The translations under genes and the position numbers were made by a program. From NCBI RefSeq assembly GCF_019218745.1, contig NZ_JAHUXA010000001.1:372001-436000 (forward strand): DNA of 64,000 nucleotides. The letters are read 5' to 3'. How positions within the stretch are numbered: position 1 is the first letter of the stretch; each line of letters begins with the position of its first letter. This stretch comes from Enterobacter sp. ENT03. Lineage in GTDB: Bacteria > Pseudomonadota > Gammaproteobacteria > Enterobacterales > Enterobacteriaceae. The notes under the pieces are model-generated. The model was given only the letters and a program-made list of their open reading frames with translations. It made no database searches and had not been told where the DNA came from. This document shows positions 1 through 10,603 of the stretch, in pieces.

Positions 1-879
1 AATACGTCCGTCACGGACGGCTTCGTCGAAGGCGCACGGTACGGAGGCCGCAGAGGTATTGCCATGGCGATCCAGCGTCACAACAACGTTATCCATCGAC
101 ATACCCAGCTTTTTAGCGGTCGCGCTGATAATACGCAGGTTAGCCTGATGCGGCACTAGCCAGTCGAGTTCGCTGCGGTCGAGGTTATTCGCCGCCAGGG
201 TTTCTTCAACGATGTGCGCCAGTTCAGTAACAGCCACTTTAAAGACTTCGTTACCGGCCATGGTCAGATAAGTCGGATTTTCGGGCGTGACACGATCCAG
301 GTTCGGCAGCGTCAGTAACTCACCATAGCTACCGTCAGCGTGCAGATGCGTGGAGATAATACCTGGCTCTTCAGAGGCACCGAGAAGTACAGCGCCCGCG
401 CCATCGCCAAAGATAATGATAGTGCCGCGATCGGCAGGATCGCAGGTACGCGCCAGCACGTCAGAGCCGATCACCAGCGCATATTTTACCGCGCCAGATT
501 TCACATATTGATCGGCAATGCTCAGGGCATAGGTGAAACCGGCACAGGCCGCGCCCACGTCAAACGCCGGGCAGCCTTTAATGTCGAGCATGCTCTGCAC
601 CTGGCAGGCTGCGCTCGGAAACGCGTGCGTGGCGGAGGTGGTTGCCACGATGATCAGGCCGATTTCGTTTTTATCAATACCTGACATTTCGAGCGCGCGT
701 TTTGCCGCCGCGAAACCCATAGTAGAAACAGTTTCATCAGGCCCAGCAATGCGGCGTTCACGGATACCTGTACGCGTGACAATCCACTCGTCAGACGTAT
801 CCACCATTTTTTCCAGGTCGGCGTTGGTTCGCACGCGTTCAGGCAGATAACTGCCGGTACCAATAATCTTCGTATGCAT
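1..879 (-). CDS. fabH: beta-ketoacyl-ACP synthase III (partial)
   Basis: Starts fatty-acid synthesis by condensing acetyl-CoA with malonyl-ACP in the cytoplasm. The start is ATG at 879 ([14 protein letters not shown]). The gene runs off the left edge after 293 codons, so about 24 C-terminal residues are missing compared with the 317-aa E. coli enzyme. All three catalytic residues are inside the window: Cys in GAACAGF, His in VPHQANLR and Asn in GNTSAAS. It lies 6 nt behind plsX, continuing the yceD-rpmF-plsX-fabH operon. Confidence 0.97.
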   Translation of the reverse strand, partial: MHTKIIGTGSYLPERVRTNADLEKMVDTSDEWIVTRTGIRERRIAGPDETVSTMGFAAAKRALEMSGIDKNEIGLIIVATTSATHAFPSAACQVQSMLDIKGCPAFDVGAACAGFTYALSIADQYVKSGAVKYALVIGSDVLARTCDPADRGTIIIFGDGAGAVLLGASEEPGIISTHLHADGSYGELLTLPNLDRVTPENPTYLTMAGNEVFKVAVTELAHIVEETLAANNLDRSELDWLVPHQANLRIISATAKKLGMSMDNVVVTLDRHGNTSAASVPCAFDEAVRDGRI

Positions 880-885
880 GTACGC

Positions 886-1920
886 TCAGTCTTTTTCCGG
901 TAATACAGATTCCAGGCGAGCGGCAATCCGCGAGGGGACTTGTCGCTGCACCGCCTGCACTGCCTGTTCAATCGCGACTGTAAACGCTCGCTGATTGGCA
1001 GCACCATGACTCTTAATCACCGTGCCGCGCAATCCTAACAGACACGCGCCATTATACTGGTCGGGGTTGAGGTGACTGAATCGCCTGCTCAGGCTTTTTT
1101 GTAACCAACGCTTTAATAAAATCAGCCACCACGACCTTTTTTTCCCTTCGCCCTGCGATTTCAGCAGCGAAAGGAACATTCTGACCACACCTTCCATTGT
1201 CTTTAATGTGACGTTTCCCGTAAAACCGTCACAAACCAGCACATCCGTTTTGCCGGTAAGTAATTCGTTAGCTTCAAGATAGCCAATATAGTTAATCGAC
1301 GGGATAGATTTTAACAACGCTGAGGCATCGCGAATGCTGTCGAGACCTTTTGTCTCTTCTTCACCGATATTCAGCAATGCTACTCGGGGGTGCGGAATAC
1401 CGAGGACCTCTTCCGCCATCACCGATCCCATCAGCGCGAACTGCATCAGCATTTTGCTGTCACAATCCACGTTGGCCCCTAAATCCAGCACGACAGTTTT
1501 ACCCTTTTGCTGATGCGGTAACACCGTCATGAGTGCCGGACGCTCAATGCCCTCTATCGGCTTAAGCAACAGTTTAGCCAGTCCCATCAACGCACCGGTG
1601 TTACCTGCACTTACGCAGGCCTCAGCGCGTCCTTCTTTCACCAGCTCCAGCGCGATGCGCATGGAACTACCACGGCTATTGCGTATCGCCTGCGAGGCGC
1701 GCGCATCACTGGCAATAACTGACTGCGCAGGAATAATCTGCAGACGCGAACGTTGTTCGAAATCAGCTTTGGCAAGTAATGGCGTGATTGCGTCGGGATC
1801 GCCGACTAAAAGAAGAGTGAGTTGTGAATTAGAATTCAGTGCCTGCAATGCTGCAGGCACTGTCACGGTAGGGCCAAAATCGCCCCCCATGACATCTAAC
1901 GCCAGGGTTAGACGTGTCAA
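886..1920 (-). CDS. plsX: phosphate acyltransferase PlsX
   Basis: Converts acyl-ACP to acyl-phosphate, the donor for PlsY in phospholipid synthesis. It is a soluble, membrane-associated enzyme. I chose the TTG start at 1920, which gives [16 protein letters not shown], the start used for E. coli PlsX as I remember it; an in-frame ATG at 1965 would add 15 unconserved residues. The result is 344 aa. The protein ends shortly after ARLESV, so it lacks the longer tail of the 356-aa E. coli form. It sits between rpmF and fabH in one operon. Confidence 0.95.
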   Translation of the reverse strand: MTRLTLALDVMGGDFGPTVTVPAALQALNSNSQLTLLLVGDPDAITPLLAKADFEQRSRLQIIPAQSVIASDARASQAIRNSRGSSMRIALELVKEGRAEACVSAGNTGALMGLAKLLLKPIEGIERPALMTVLPHQQKGKTVVLDLGANVDCDSKMLMQFALMGSVMAEEVLGIPHPRVALLNIGEEETKGLDSIRDASALLKSIPSINYIGYLEANELLTGKTDVLVCDGFTGNVTLKTMEGVVRMFLSLLKSQGEGKKRSWWLILLKRWLQKSLSRRFSHLNPDQYNGACLLGLRGTVIKSHGAANQRAFTVAIEQAVQAVQRQVPSRIAARLESVLPEKD

Positions 1921-1981
1921 GGCGGTATATCCCCGCTTACACGGGGAAATCCTCACTAAGCTCAATCACGCAGAAGCGTGA

Positions 1982-2167
<186 letters not shown>

Positions 2168-2205
2168 TCAATTACGGTTATCCACGTAAGAACAGGCAGA
2201 ACCTG

Positions 2206-2727
2206 TTACTTGCGCTTTAAGCTGGCTAATACGGCAAATGGGTTTGGCTTTTGCGCTTCATCAGGCAATTCACCAAACACCATGTCCGCCTCGGACACTT
2301 CACAGTGTTCAGAATCATGCACCGGAACCACTGGCAAGGTGAGGATGATTTCATCTTCCACCAGCGCCAGCAGATCGATTTCACCAAATTCGTTGACCTG
2401 AATTGGTTCGTACGCTTCCGGGAGTGCTTCGGCCTGTTCGTCTTTGACGATCGGGCTAAAACAATACTGTGTGTAGACTTGATAGGGAAAAGTTTCTCCG
2501 CAACGCTGGCATTCGAGCGTTACCGAAACCTTCGCATCGCCAGTTAAAACGGCCAGGCGCTGGTTATCGATAGCAAACGACATGGAGCATTCCACATCAC
2601 TGTCCACACTAACTACGGATTCGGCGATACGCTCTGCCTGATCGCGAGTATAGATTCCCTCGTAATCAAGGCGTTTTTGAGCCGTACGGACCGGATCAAG
2701 AGTCAGGGGTAATTTTACCTTTTGCAT
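2206..2727 (-). CDS. yceD: 23S rRNA accumulation protein YceD (DUF177)
   Basis: A 173-aa cytoplasmic protein of the DUF177 family, whose members promote accumulation of large-subunit rRNA. It starts [24 protein letters not shown] pair lies mid-protein, followed by an acidic C-terminal half. It is the first gene of the yceD-rpmF-plsX-fabH operon and diverges from yceF. The biochemical role is known only in outline. Confidence 0.93.
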   Translation of the reverse strand: MQKVKLPLTLDPVRTAQKRLDYEGIYTRDQAERIAESVVSVDSDVECSMSFAIDNQRLAVLTGDAKVSVTLECQRCGETFPYQVYTQYCFSPIVKDEQAEALPEAYEPIQVNEFGEIDLLALVEDEIILTLPVVPVHDSEHCEVSEADMVFGELPDEAQKPNPFAVLASLKRK

Positions 2728-2768
2728 AGGGCGCGCATATTAACTTTGTAATGTCATAGAGTCAAAGA

Positions 2769-2793
2769 AAAAGGCAGCCTGAGGTTGCCTTTT
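2769..2793. other. terminator-like hairpin in the yceD/yceF divergent region
   Basis: An 11-bp stem (AAAAGGCAGCC / GGTTGCCTTTT, one G-T pair) with a TGA loop lies between two divergently transcribed genes. It reads as an intrinsic terminator on the minus strand, where it is followed by TTTTTCTTT, and more weakly on plus. No annotated gene ends here, so it may stop an antisense or short transcript. Confidence 0.5.
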
Positions 2794-2870
2794 GCCAATT
2801 ATTCGCACACATTGCGGCCTCTAGTTTAAAATGCCTGACATGGTTACGCTATATAAAAGGTGGAAAAAAT

Positions 2871-3455
2871 ATGCCAAATCTCGTACTCGCTTCCACTTCG
2901 CCTTATCGTCGCGCCCTGCTGGAGAAAATCGGCATGCCGTTTGAGTGTGCGGCTCCTGGTGTTGACGAAACACCAAACGCGGGCGAAACGCCGCGTCATC
3001 TGGTGTTGCGCCTGGCGCAAGCGAAAGCCCAATCCCTTGCTGAGCGCTACCCGGCGCATCTTATTATCGGTTCCGATCAGGTCTGCGTACTGGATGGTGA
3101 AATTACCGGCAAACCGCTGACCGAAGAAAATGCCTTTAATCAGTTGATGAAAGCGCGTGGCAATGTCGTGACATTTTACACGGGCCTCGCGCTTTATAAT
3201 TCCGCGACCGGTCACCTGCAAACCGAATGCGAGCCGTTTGATGTGCATTTCCGTCATCTGAGTGAGCAGGAGATCAGCGACTACTTGCGTAAAGAGCACC
3301 CGCTCAATTGCGCCGGAAGCTTCAAAAGCGAAGGCCTGGGCATCACGCTTTTTGATCGACTTGAAGGGCGCGATCCGAATACGTTGGTAGGTCTGCCGTT
3401 GATTGCGCTCTGCCAAATGCTGCGTCGTGAAAACAGCAATCCATTATTATATTAA
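2871..3455 (+). CDS. yceF: 7-methyl-GTP pyrophosphatase (Maf-like)
   Basis: A Maf-family nucleotide pyrophosphatase of 194 aa that hydrolyses m7GTP as a house-cleaning activity. The N-terminal [20 protein letters not shown] is the family phosphate-binding motif, and [18 protein letters not shown] carries the catalytic acidic residue. The start ATG at 2871 follows AAAGGTGG. It is divergent from yceD. Confidence 0.95.
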   Translation: MPNLVLASTSPYRRALLEKIGMPFECAAPGVDETPNAGETPRHLVLRLAQAKAQSLAERYPAHLIIGSDQVCVLDGEITGKPLTEENAFNQLMKARGNVVTFYTGLALYNSATGHLQTECEPFDVHFRHLSEQEISDYLRKEHPLNCAGSFKSEGLGITLFDRLEGRDPNTLVGLPLIALCQMLRRENSNPLLY

Positions 3456-3543
3456 TGCCTTAACGATCACAGTTTGATCCCTGGTTTACTCTAAAATTCA
3501 TCACCTGCAATTTTAAAACGATGTTTTATTTTAAAGGTGGGTG

Positions 3544-4695
3544 ATGAATAACACGGCTAACACATTTTTGGCACTGATGTTATGTGCTACCAGCTTTCCC
3601 GTAATGGCGGCAGATAATCCGACGCATGGCATTATTGAAGGTAATCTGCCCGCCAATGTTGCTCAACTGAAAGCGCAGATGACCTACCCGGATGCATGGC
3701 TGTCTGGTCACTTCAGTGATTTCCCTCGCTGGCAAAGCCATGCCCGCCAACTATTGCGCAGCGCGCTGCTGACCCCTGATTCACATAAAGCTTTTGAACC
3801 GCAAACGCTCTCCGAACAGGATCGCGGCAGCTACATTGCCCGCAAAATTGCCCTCAATATTACTGATGACAACCGGATCAATGCGCTGATGCTGGTCCCC
3901 AAATCAGCAGGGCCTCATCCGGCAGTGGTTGTTCTGCACGATCACGGTTCAAAATTTGATATTGGCAAAGAAAAGGTGATCCGTCCGTGGGGTGATGCCG
4001 CAACGCTCGCCAGCGCACAAGCCTGGTCTGATAAGTTTTTTAGTGGACGTTTTCCTGGCGATGAACTGGCTACACGTGGTTACGTGGTCATTGCTATCGA
4101 CAGCACAGGCTGGGGCGAACGTGGTCCAATGGTCTACGAACAGCAACAGGCGCTGGCGAGCAATTATTTCAACCTGGGGCGCTCGCTGGCAGGTGAAATG
4201 GCCTATGAAGATATGCGCACCGTCGATTTCCTGACCACGCTGGATAACGTCGATCGTCAGCGCATTGGCGTACTAGGATTTTCGATGGGCGGTTTTCGCG
4301 CCTGGCAACTGGCCGCGCTTTCCGAAAACGTCGCAGCCACTGCGGTAATTTCGTGGTTCGGTACCTACGATGGCCTGATGCAGCCCGGCAACAACGTACT
4401 GCGCGGTCAATCCGCCTTTTACATGCTTCACCCCGGTATGCCAGCCCACCTCGACATTCCCGATATTGCCAGTATCGCTGCACCCAGGCCGATGCTGATT
4501 TTCAGCGGCGGTAAAGATAAGTTATTTCCACCGCAGGCGGTGGAAGATGCCTTCGCCAAAGCCCGTAAAGTCTGGGCTTCACAAAACGCTGATGACAAAT
4601 TGATCACGAAGAGCTGGCCTGCGCTGGGGCATGTTTTTTATCAGCAGCAGCAGGACGAGGTTTATCCGTGGCTCGATAAATGGCTTACGCCCTGA
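3544..4695 (+). CDS. periplasmic alpha/beta hydrolase (putative esterase)
   Basis: A 383-aa protein with a signal peptide (cleavage near VMAADN) and an alpha/beta-hydrolase fold. The nucleophile elbow GFSMGG places Ser near residue 247. Candidate acid and base are Asp325 (GGKDKLF) and His363 (LGHVF). It resembles dienelactone-hydrolase or acetyl-xylan-esterase-like proteins; the substrate is unknown. I prefer ATG 3544 over GTG 3541 because AAAGGTGG sits too close to the GTG. It is absent between yceF and rluC in E. coli K-12, so it is an accessory gene. It is convergent with rluC. Confidence 0.8.
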   Translation: MNNTANTFLALMLCATSFPVMAADNPTHGIIEGNLPANVAQLKAQMTYPDAWLSGHFSDFPRWQSHARQLLRSALLTPDSHKAFEPQTLSEQDRGSYIARKIALNITDDNRINALMLVPKSAGPHPAVVVLHDHGSKFDIGKEKVIRPWGDAATLASAQAWSDKFFSGRFPGDELATRGYVVIAIDSTGWGERGPMVYEQQQALASNYFNLGRSLAGEMAYEDMRTVDFLTTLDNVDRQRIGVLGFSMGGFRAWQLAALSENVAATAVISWFGTYDGLMQPGNNVLRGQSAFYMLHPGMPAHLDIPDIASIAAPRPMLIFSGGKDKLFPPQAVEDAFAKARKVWASQNADDKLITKSWPALGHVFYQQQQDEVYPWLDKWLTP

Positions 4696-4715
4696 GCCCC
4701 TCGTCCCGTCGGGTA

Positions 4716-5669
4716 TTACTTCGCGTTACGTAATAGCTGCAGGCAGCGCTTAAGCTGATCGTCCAGCGGCGCTTCGATACGGATCACCTCACCCGTATTG
4801 GGATGGGTAAATTTCAGCGCTGCAGCGTGCAGGAACAGACGGTTCAGACCGGTACCGGCAAGCTGGCGATCGAAATCGCGATCGCCATACCGATCATCAA
4901 AGGCGATAGGATGCCCGGCATATTGCGTATGAACGCGGATCTGATGCGTACGTCCGGTCACCGGGCTGCAGCGCACCAGCGAGGCGTGCTCAAATCGCTC
5001 TTCCACTTTGAAGCGCGTCTCAGAGGGTTTGCCCTCCTGATTGACACGTACAATACGTTCGCCGCTCTGCAGAATATTTTTCAATAGCGGCGCCTGCACC
5101 ACTTTCACATGCGACTGCCACTGACCGCGCACCAGCGCCAGATAATCCTTCTGCATGCCCTTCTCGCGCAACTGCTCATGCAGCGAGCGCAGCGCCGAGC
5201 GTTTTTTGGCCACCAGCAGTACGCCGGACGTGTCGCGGTCAAGGCGGTGCACCAGCTCCAGGAAGCGGGCTTCCGGGCGCAGCGCGCGCAAACCTTCGAT
5301 CACGCCAAAGCTCAGACCGCTTCCGCCGTGTACGGCAGTACCGGACGGTTTATTCAGCACCAGAATATGGTCATCCTCATAAAGAATGGCCTCCGTCAGC
5401 GCCGCCACTTTTTGCAGATGGGGCGATACAGCCTCTTCGTCACGTTCAGCAACGCGCACTGGTGGGATGCGGATTTCATCGCCATCCTCCAGTTTGTATT
5501 CCGGCTTCACGCGTTTTTTATTCACCCGCACTTCACCTTTACGCAGAATGCGGTAAATCATGCTCTTCGGCACCCCTTTCAACTGGGTACGCAAAAAGTT
5601 ATCGATTCGTTGCCCGGCTTCGTCAGCCGAAATAGCAACCATTTTTACGGCTGGAGTCTCTGTTTTCAT
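4716..5669 (-). CDS. rluC: 23S rRNA pseudouridine synthase RluC
   Basis: Makes pseudouridines 955, 2504 and 2580 of 23S rRNA. The 317-aa protein has an N-terminal S4-like RNA-binding domain (residues about 20-80) and the RluA-type catalytic domain with the motif HRLDRDTSGVLL, whose Asp is the nucleophile. I chose ATG 5669 (MKTETPAVKMV), which aligns with E. coli; an upstream in-frame start adds 14 residues of leader. It is divergent from rne. Confidence 0.96.
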   Translation of the reverse strand: MKTETPAVKMVAISADEAGQRIDNFLRTQLKGVPKSMIYRILRKGEVRVNKKRVKPEYKLEDGDEIRIPPVRVAERDEEAVSPHLQKVAALTEAILYEDDHILVLNKPSGTAVHGGSGLSFGVIEGLRALRPEARFLELVHRLDRDTSGVLLVAKKRSALRSLHEQLREKGMQKDYLALVRGQWQSHVKVVQAPLLKNILQSGERIVRVNQEGKPSETRFKVEERFEHASLVRCSPVTGRTHQIRVHTQYAGHPIAFDDRYGDRDFDRQLAGTGLNRLFLHAAALKFTHPNTGEVIRIEAPLDDQLKRCLQLLRNAK

Positions 5670-5843
5670 GGTTGGCGATTCTAAATATCCACGCCGAATA
5701 GCGCCACTCATTTTTATATGCTTATATTTATGATTACCCGGTAGGGTTTACGCATCGTTATGCTTTTTGATGGCTTTTAGAACAATCGCGAAGCAGCGGT
5801 GAAAAAACTGTGAGTAACCGGGTGATAAATGGTAAAAGTCATC

Positions 5844-5872
5844 TTGCTATAACAGGGTTAGCAAGGAATAAT
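5844..5872 (+). promoter_or_regulatory. candidate rne promoter
   Basis: TTGCTA at 5844-5849 and AATAAT at 5867-5872 are separated by 17 bp. The predicted start near 5879 gives a 360-nt leader, which agrees with the about 361-nt leader known for E. coli rne p1. Confidence 0.6.
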
Positions 5873-5878
5873 GTTTAC

Positions 5879-6238
5879 GCTTTCCGTGTTCAAGCTTGTT
5901 ATAACAATGAATTTTACGGAATCACCAATTTTGTCCGTTCGTTCATCAACGCAGCAATGGCGTAAGACGTATTGATCGTTCAGGCAGTTAGCGGGCTGCG
6001 GGTTGCAGTCCTTACCGGTAGACGGAATCTTCTCTGGAGAGTTTTCCCAGGCTGTTCCCCGAATAATTGCGCTGTTTTTCCGTATGAAATACAGGCAACC
6101 GACACTCTGCGCCTCTTAAGCGTGCGACAACCGTGAGGTTGGCGACGTGAACAGACACGAGGCCATCGGTTCACACCCGGAAAGGCGATACTCTGCCCGT
6201 AGCTTAGTCGTCAATGTAAGAATAATGAGTAAGTTACG
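5879..6238 (+). promoter_or_regulatory. rne 5' untranslated leader (autoregulatory)
   Basis: A 360-nt non-coding leader precedes rne. In E. coli the equivalent leader folds into stem-loops that RNase E cleaves, so the enzyme limits its own mRNA. The last 40 nt before the ATG closely match E. coli. No convincing gene was seen in this stretch on either strand. The upstream 5670-5843 holds only divergent promoter DNA. Confidence 0.7.
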
Positions 6239-9200
6239 ATGAAAAGAATGTTAATCAACGCAACTCAGCAAGAAGAGTTGCGTGTCGCCCTTGTTGATGG
6301 GCAGCGTCTGTACGACCTGGATATTGAAAGTCCTGGACATGAACAGAAAAAAGCGAACATCTACAAAGGCAAAATCACCCGCATTGAACCGAGCCTGGAA
6401 GCCGCATTCGTAGACTACGGTGCTGAACGCCATGGCTTTTTACCTCTCAAAGAGATTGCCCGCGAATACTTCCCTTCTAATTACAATTCCCATGGTCGTC
6501 CGAACATCAAAGATGTGCTGCGCGAAGGCCAGGAAGTCATTGTACAGATCGACAAAGAAGAGCGCGGCAACAAAGGTGCGGCATTAACCACCTTTATCAG
6601 TCTTGCCGGGAGCTACCTGGTCCTGATGCCGAACAACCCGCGCGCGGGAGGCATCTCTCGTCGCATTGAAGGCGATGATCGTACCGAATTAAAAGAAGCG
6701 CTGGCCAGTCTTGAACTGCCGGACGGCATGGGTCTGATTGTTCGCACCGCGGGTGTGGGTAAATCAGCCGAAGCGCTGCAATGGGATCTCAGCTTCCGAA
6801 TGAAGCACTGGGAAGCCATCCAGAAAGCCGCTGAAAGCCGCCCTGCCCCGTTCCTGATCCATCAGGAAAGCAACGTGATTGTGCGCGCCTTCCGCGATTA
6901 CCTGCGTCAGGACATCGGTGAAATCCTCATCGATAACCCGAAAGTGATGGAGATGGCGCGTCAGCACATTTCTGCGCTGGGTCGCCCTGATTTCAGCAGC
7001 AAAATCAAACTGTACACCGGTGAAATCCCGCTGTTCAGCCATTACCAGATCGAATCGCAGATTGAATCCGCATTCCAGCGTGAAGTACGTCTACCGTCCG
7101 GTGGCTCTATTGTTATCGATTCCACCGAAGCATTGACCGCCATCGACATCAACTCCGCGCGTGCAACCCGCGGCGGCGACATTGAAGAAACCGCGTTCAA
7201 CACTAACCTTGAAGCGGCCGATGAAATTGCCCGCCAGCTGCGTCTGCGTGACCTCGGCGGCCTGATCGTTATCGACTTCATCGACATGACGCCAGTTCGC
7301 CACCAGCGCGCGGTAGAAAACCGTCTGCGTGAAGCGGTGCGTCAGGATCGTGCGCGTATTCAGATCAGCCATATTTCGCGCTTCGGCCTGCTGGAGATGT
7401 CCCGTCAGCGTCTGAGCCCGTCGCTGGGTGAATCCAGCCATCACGTCTGCCCGCGCTGTAGCGGTACGGGGACCATTCGTGATAACGAATCCCTGTCGCT
7501 CTCTATTTTGCGTCTGATTGAAGAAGAAGCGCTGAAAGAGAATACCCAGGAAGTTCACGCTATCGTTCCGGTGCCGATTGCCTCTTATCTGCTGAACGAA
7601 AAACGTGCAGCGGTAAGCGCCATTGAAGCGCGTCAGGGCGGCATTAAATGCGTGATCGTGCCCAACGATCAGATGCAAACTCCGCACTACTCCGTGCTGC
7701 GCGTGCGTAAAGGTGAAGAAACCTCCACGCTGAGCTACAAGCTGCCGAAACTGCACGAAGAAGCGATGGCGATGCCGTCTGAAGAAGAGTACGCCGAGCG
7801 CAAGCAGCCGGAACAACCGGCACTGGCCACCTTCGCAATGCCGGAAATTCCGCCAGCGCCAGAAGCCGCGCCTGCTGCCGCAGCACCAGCTGATAAGCCT
7901 GCGGTAACGCCGACGTCTGAAACCGCTGCACCGGGTCTGTTCAGCCGCATTGTCGGCGCACTGAAAAAACTGTTTGCTGATGACGAGCCGGCTAAGCCCG
8001 CGGAAGTTAAAGACGAAGCAGACGTAAAAGACGTGAAGCAGGATCGTTCACAGGATCGTCGTAAACCACGTCAGAACAATCGTCGTGACCGTAACGATCG
8101 TAACGACCGCCGTGACAATCGCGATAATCGCGATCGCAACGAGGGTAACGACAACCGCGAAGGTCGCGAGAACCGTGACAACCGTGATAATCGTGAAGGC
8201 CGCGAAGACAACCGTCGTAACCGTCGCGAGAAGCAGCCGCAGAACTCGGAAGCGCGTGAAAATCGCCAGCCGGTTGCCGCGGTTGACGATGCGGATAAAT
8301 CCAAATCCCGTGACGAACAGCAGCAGTCCCGCCGCGAGCGTAACCGTCGTCGTAACGACGATAAGCGCCAGTCGCAGCAGGAAGTCAAAGTGCTTAACGG
8401 CGACGAGCCGCTGCCGCAAGCACAGCCTGAGCAGGATGTTGAGCAGGAAGAACGCGTACAGACGCTGCCGCGCCGCAAACAGCGTCAGCTGAGCCAGAAA
8501 GTTCGCTATGGTGAAACTGCTCCGGTAGTAACCGAAGCCGCAACGGATGCCCCGGTTCAGGACGCACCTGTGGCCCGCATCGAGATCGCGAAAGTGGATC
8601 TGCCGGCGGTAACGGAACAGAGTGCCGAGCAGGAAGAAACGACTGAATCACGTGATAATGCGGGTATGCCGCGTCGCTCACGTCGTTCACCGCGTCACCT
8701 GCGCGTTAGCGGTCAGCGCCGTCGTCGTTACCGTGACGAGCGCTACCCGACCCAGTCACCGATGCCGATGACCGTGGCCTGCGCCTCGCCAGAAATGGCG
8801 TCCGGTAAAGTGTGGATCCGTTATCCGGTGGCGCAGAGCGTTGAGCCAGTGCAGGAAGAGGCCATCGTCGATAACGCGCCGGTTGAGGTAATTGCAGAGC
8901 AGATCGAGCAAACCGTATTACCGGTTGCCACTGCTGACCAACAGCCGGAAGCGGTACAGGAAACGACCCCTGCTGAGCCGCAGGTTGTCGAGCCGCAGAC
9001 CCCGGTCAGCGCGCCAGAGCCTGTTGCTGTGGAAACCACCCATCCGGAAGCGATTGCCGCCCCGGTTGAAGCCCAGCCGCAGCTGATTGACAATGCCGAT
9101 GAACCTGTCGCGCAGGAAATCATTGCTGCCGCTGAGCCGGTTGCTGACACGGAAAGCACCAACGTGGAAGACGTTGCCGCGCCAGTCGCTCAGCCAGTAG

Positions 9201-9493
9201 AAGCAGAAGACGTGAAAGCGGAGCCGGTTGCACCTGTTGTTGCCGCGCCGGAAGCGGTGACGCCAGCGGCGGCCCCTGCCCCTGCGGTTGAGCCGGTAAT
9301 CGCTCATGCGGCTACGCATGCTGTCAGCGCGCCGATGACCCGCGCACCAGCGCCGGAATACACCCCGGAAGCACCGCGTCACAGCGACTGGGTTCGCCCG
9401 ACGTTTGAGTTCAGCGGTAAAGGTGCCGCAGGTGGTCACAGTGCAACGCATCACGCGACGGCACCGGCTACCCGCCCGCAGCAGCCTGAGTAA
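6239..9493 (+). CDS. rne: ribonuclease E
   Basis: The essential endonuclease and degradosome scaffold (1084 aa; E. coli 1061). The N-terminal half carries an S1 domain (about 35-125) and the catalytic DNase I-like domain. The catalytic Asp residues lie in [13 protein letters not shown] and IVIDFIDM, and the Zn-link in CPRCSGTG. An amphipathic membrane-targeting segment [14 protein letters not shown] lies near residue 566. Then come arginine-rich RNA-binding repeats (about 610-720) and a low-complexity Pro/Ala/Glu/Val tail. The C-terminal segment corresponds to the PNPase-binding end. Catalytic half conserved; tail length differs. Confidence 0.98.
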   Translation: MKRMLINATQQEELRVALVDGQRLYDLDIESPGHEQKKANIYKGKITRIEPSLEAAFVDYGAERHGFLPLKEIAREYFPSNYNSHGRPNIKDVLREGQEVIVQIDKEERGNKGAALTTFISLAGSYLVLMPNNPRAGGISRRIEGDDRTELKEALASLELPDGMGLIVRTAGVGKSAEALQWDLSFRMKHWEAIQKAAESRPAPFLIHQESNVIVRAFRDYLRQDIGEILIDNPKVMEMARQHISALGRPDFSSKIKLYTGEIPLFSHYQIESQIESAFQREVRLPSGGSIVIDSTEALTAIDINSARATRGGDIEETAFNTNLEAADEIARQLRLRDLGGLIVIDFIDMTPVRHQRAVENRLREAVRQDRARIQISHISRFGLLEMSRQRLSPSLGESSHHVCPRCSGTGTIRDNESLSLSILRLIEEEALKENTQEVHAIVPVPIASYLLNEKRAAVSAIEARQGGIKCVIVPNDQMQTPHYSVLRVRKGEETSTLSYKLPKLHEEAMAMPSEEEYAERKQPEQPALATFAMPEIPPAPEAAPAAAAPADKPAVTPTSETAAPGLFSRIVGALKKLFADDEPAKPAEVKDEADVKDVKQDRSQDRRKPRQNNRRDRNDRNDRRDNRDNRDRNEGNDNREGRENRDNRDNREGREDNRRNRREKQPQNSEARENRQPVAAVDDADKSKSRDEQQQSRRERNRRRNDDKRQSQQEVKVLNGDEPLPQAQPEQDVEQEERVQTLPRRKQRQLSQKVRYGETAPVVTEAATDAPVQDAPVARIEIAKVDLPAVTEQSAEQEETTESRDNAGMPRRSRRSPRHLRVSGQRRRRYRDERYPTQSPMPMTVACASPEMASGKVWIRYPVAQSVEPVQEEAIVDNAPVEVIAEQIEQTVLPVATADQQPEAVQETTPAEPQVVEPQTPVSAPEPVAVETTHPEAIAAPVEAQPQLIDNADEPVAQEIIAAAEPVADTESTNVEDVAAPVAQPVEAEDVKAEPVAPVVAAPEAVTPAAAPAPAVEPVIAHAATHAVSAPMTRAPAPEYTPEAPRHSDWVRPTFEFSGKGAAGGHSATHHATAPATRPQQPE

Positions 9494-9510
9494 ATCTCAG
9501 CCTGTGTAAA

Positions 9511-9539
9511 AAAGCCGACCTCAGGGTCGGCTTTTTTTA
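9511..9539. terminator. bidirectional terminator rne / lysR
   Basis: AAAGCCGACC and GGTCGGCTTT form a perfect 10-bp stem with a TCAG loop. It is flanked by A and T tracts, so it can serve rne (plus) and the convergent LysR gene (minus). Confidence 0.9.
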
Positions 9540-9565
9540 TGTCTCACGTAGCAGAATTATCCCGC

Positions 9566-10495
9566 TTACCCACCCGGCACGCGCATTCCCGCCACCCCCG
9601 GCATGACATCACGCATCAGGGCTAAAAACGCCCGCAAACGCGCCGGATAATAACGCGCCCAGGGATAAACCAGGTGCACCGGCAAGGGGGCAGGCTGCCA
9701 GTCGGGTAGCAGCTCCACCAGCCGCCCGGTGCGGATGTCCTCTTCCACCGTCCAGCCAGACACCACCGCCGCCCCCAGCCCGGTCAGGGCGGTATTACGC
9801 GTGGCATAGAGACTGTCGGTATACAGTCTTGGCGTAATAGAAATATGCTCCACCACGCCCTGTCGATCAGCCAGCACCACTTCATGCTGATAAAAGGTGC
9901 TAAGTGCTATCCATGGCAACGCAGCCAGCTGTTGCGGGGTCTGCACTGGCGGATACTGTGCCAGTAACGCGGGCGCGGCAACCACCCGACGGGGGACTTC
10001 CGCCAGCAGGACGGACACCGTAGCCGGATCCACCTCGGCCCCGACGCGGATCGCGCAATCAATATTATCGCTGAGAAAATCGACGCTCTTATCGTTCAGA
10101 AACCACTCCACCGACAGCTTCGGGTGCTGCTGCAAAAACTGCGTCAGCGGCGCCAGCAGTTGCTCCTGACCAAAGGCATGAGGCGCACGCACCCGCAGCA
10201 TCCCCACCGGCTCATCTCCGGCGAGGCTTAGCTCATCTTCCAGCGTCGTCCAGGCATCGATGACATGTTTGGCATGCTGATAGCAGCGTTCCCCGTCATC
10301 GGTCAGCTTCATGGCATGAGTGGTGCGCAGTAACAGTTTTGCGCCCAGCAGCGTTTCCAGCGACTGCAGACGGCGGCTGACGGTGGCCTGCGTGGTATCC
10401 AGTTGGCGGGCCGCGGCGGAAAGCGAGCCGCTCTCGACGATGCGCACAAAGGTCCGCATCAGATCCACCCGGTCTATACGTTCTGCGCGTTTCAT
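9566..10495 (-). CDS. LysR-family transcriptional regulator
   Basis: A 309-aa regulator with an N-terminal winged helix-turn-helix (about residues 10-65, QLDTTQATVSRRLQSLE) and a LysR substrate-binding domain of the CrgA-like type. ATG 10495 is preferred over an upstream GTG at 10537, which would read through the operator palindrome. It is divergent from the MFS gene at 10604, so the transporter is its likely target. The inducer is unknown. The pair is not found between rne and flgL in E. coli K-12. Confidence 0.88.
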   Translation of the reverse strand: MKRAERIDRVDLMRTFVRIVESGSLSAAARQLDTTQATVSRRLQSLETLLGAKLLLRTTHAMKLTDDGERCYQHAKHVIDAWTTLEDELSLAGDEPVGMLRVRAPHAFGQEQLLAPLTQFLQQHPKLSVEWFLNDKSVDFLSDNIDCAIRVGAEVDPATVSVLLAEVPRRVVAAPALLAQYPPVQTPQQLAALPWIALSTFYQHEVVLADRQGVVEHISITPRLYTDSLYATRNTALTGLGAAVVSGWTVEEDIRTGRLVELLPDWQPAPLPVHLVYPWARYYPARLRAFLALMRDVMPGVAGMRVPGG

Positions 10496-10507
10496 GGCCT
10501 TTATACC

Positions 10508-10524
10508 TATACGTTTAACGTATA
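10508..10524. promoter_or_regulatory. palindromic operator between lysR and MFS genes
   Basis: TATACGTTTAACGTATA has perfect 7-bp arms around a 3-bp centre. It contains the T-N11-A pattern of LysR-type sites and lies 12 nt upstream of the LysR start, a position suited to autorepression and control of the divergent transporter. Confidence 0.65.
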
Positions 10525-10603
10525 ACCGTTTTACCACTGCGCGGGCTACCGTGCCACCTCACAATCGGGAAAAATGGCCCTACACCTTATTGAGGAAACG
10601 AAT

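Noticed and set aside
5980-6174. 64-codon minus-strand frame in the rne leader, reminiscent of E. coli yceQ
   Set aside because: It lies within the conserved structured leader of rne, shows no clear ribosome site, and its composition is not protein-like.
8050-8260. Tandem-like repeat that might suggest a CRISPR or satellite array
   Set aside because: It is in-frame coding repetition for the arginine-rich part of RNase E; no spacers or regular period.
8048-8478. Minus-strand frames rich in Val/Thr or Ser/Arg opposite the rne repeat region
   Set aside because: Products of antisense reading through Arg/Asp/Asn-repeat codons, not genes.
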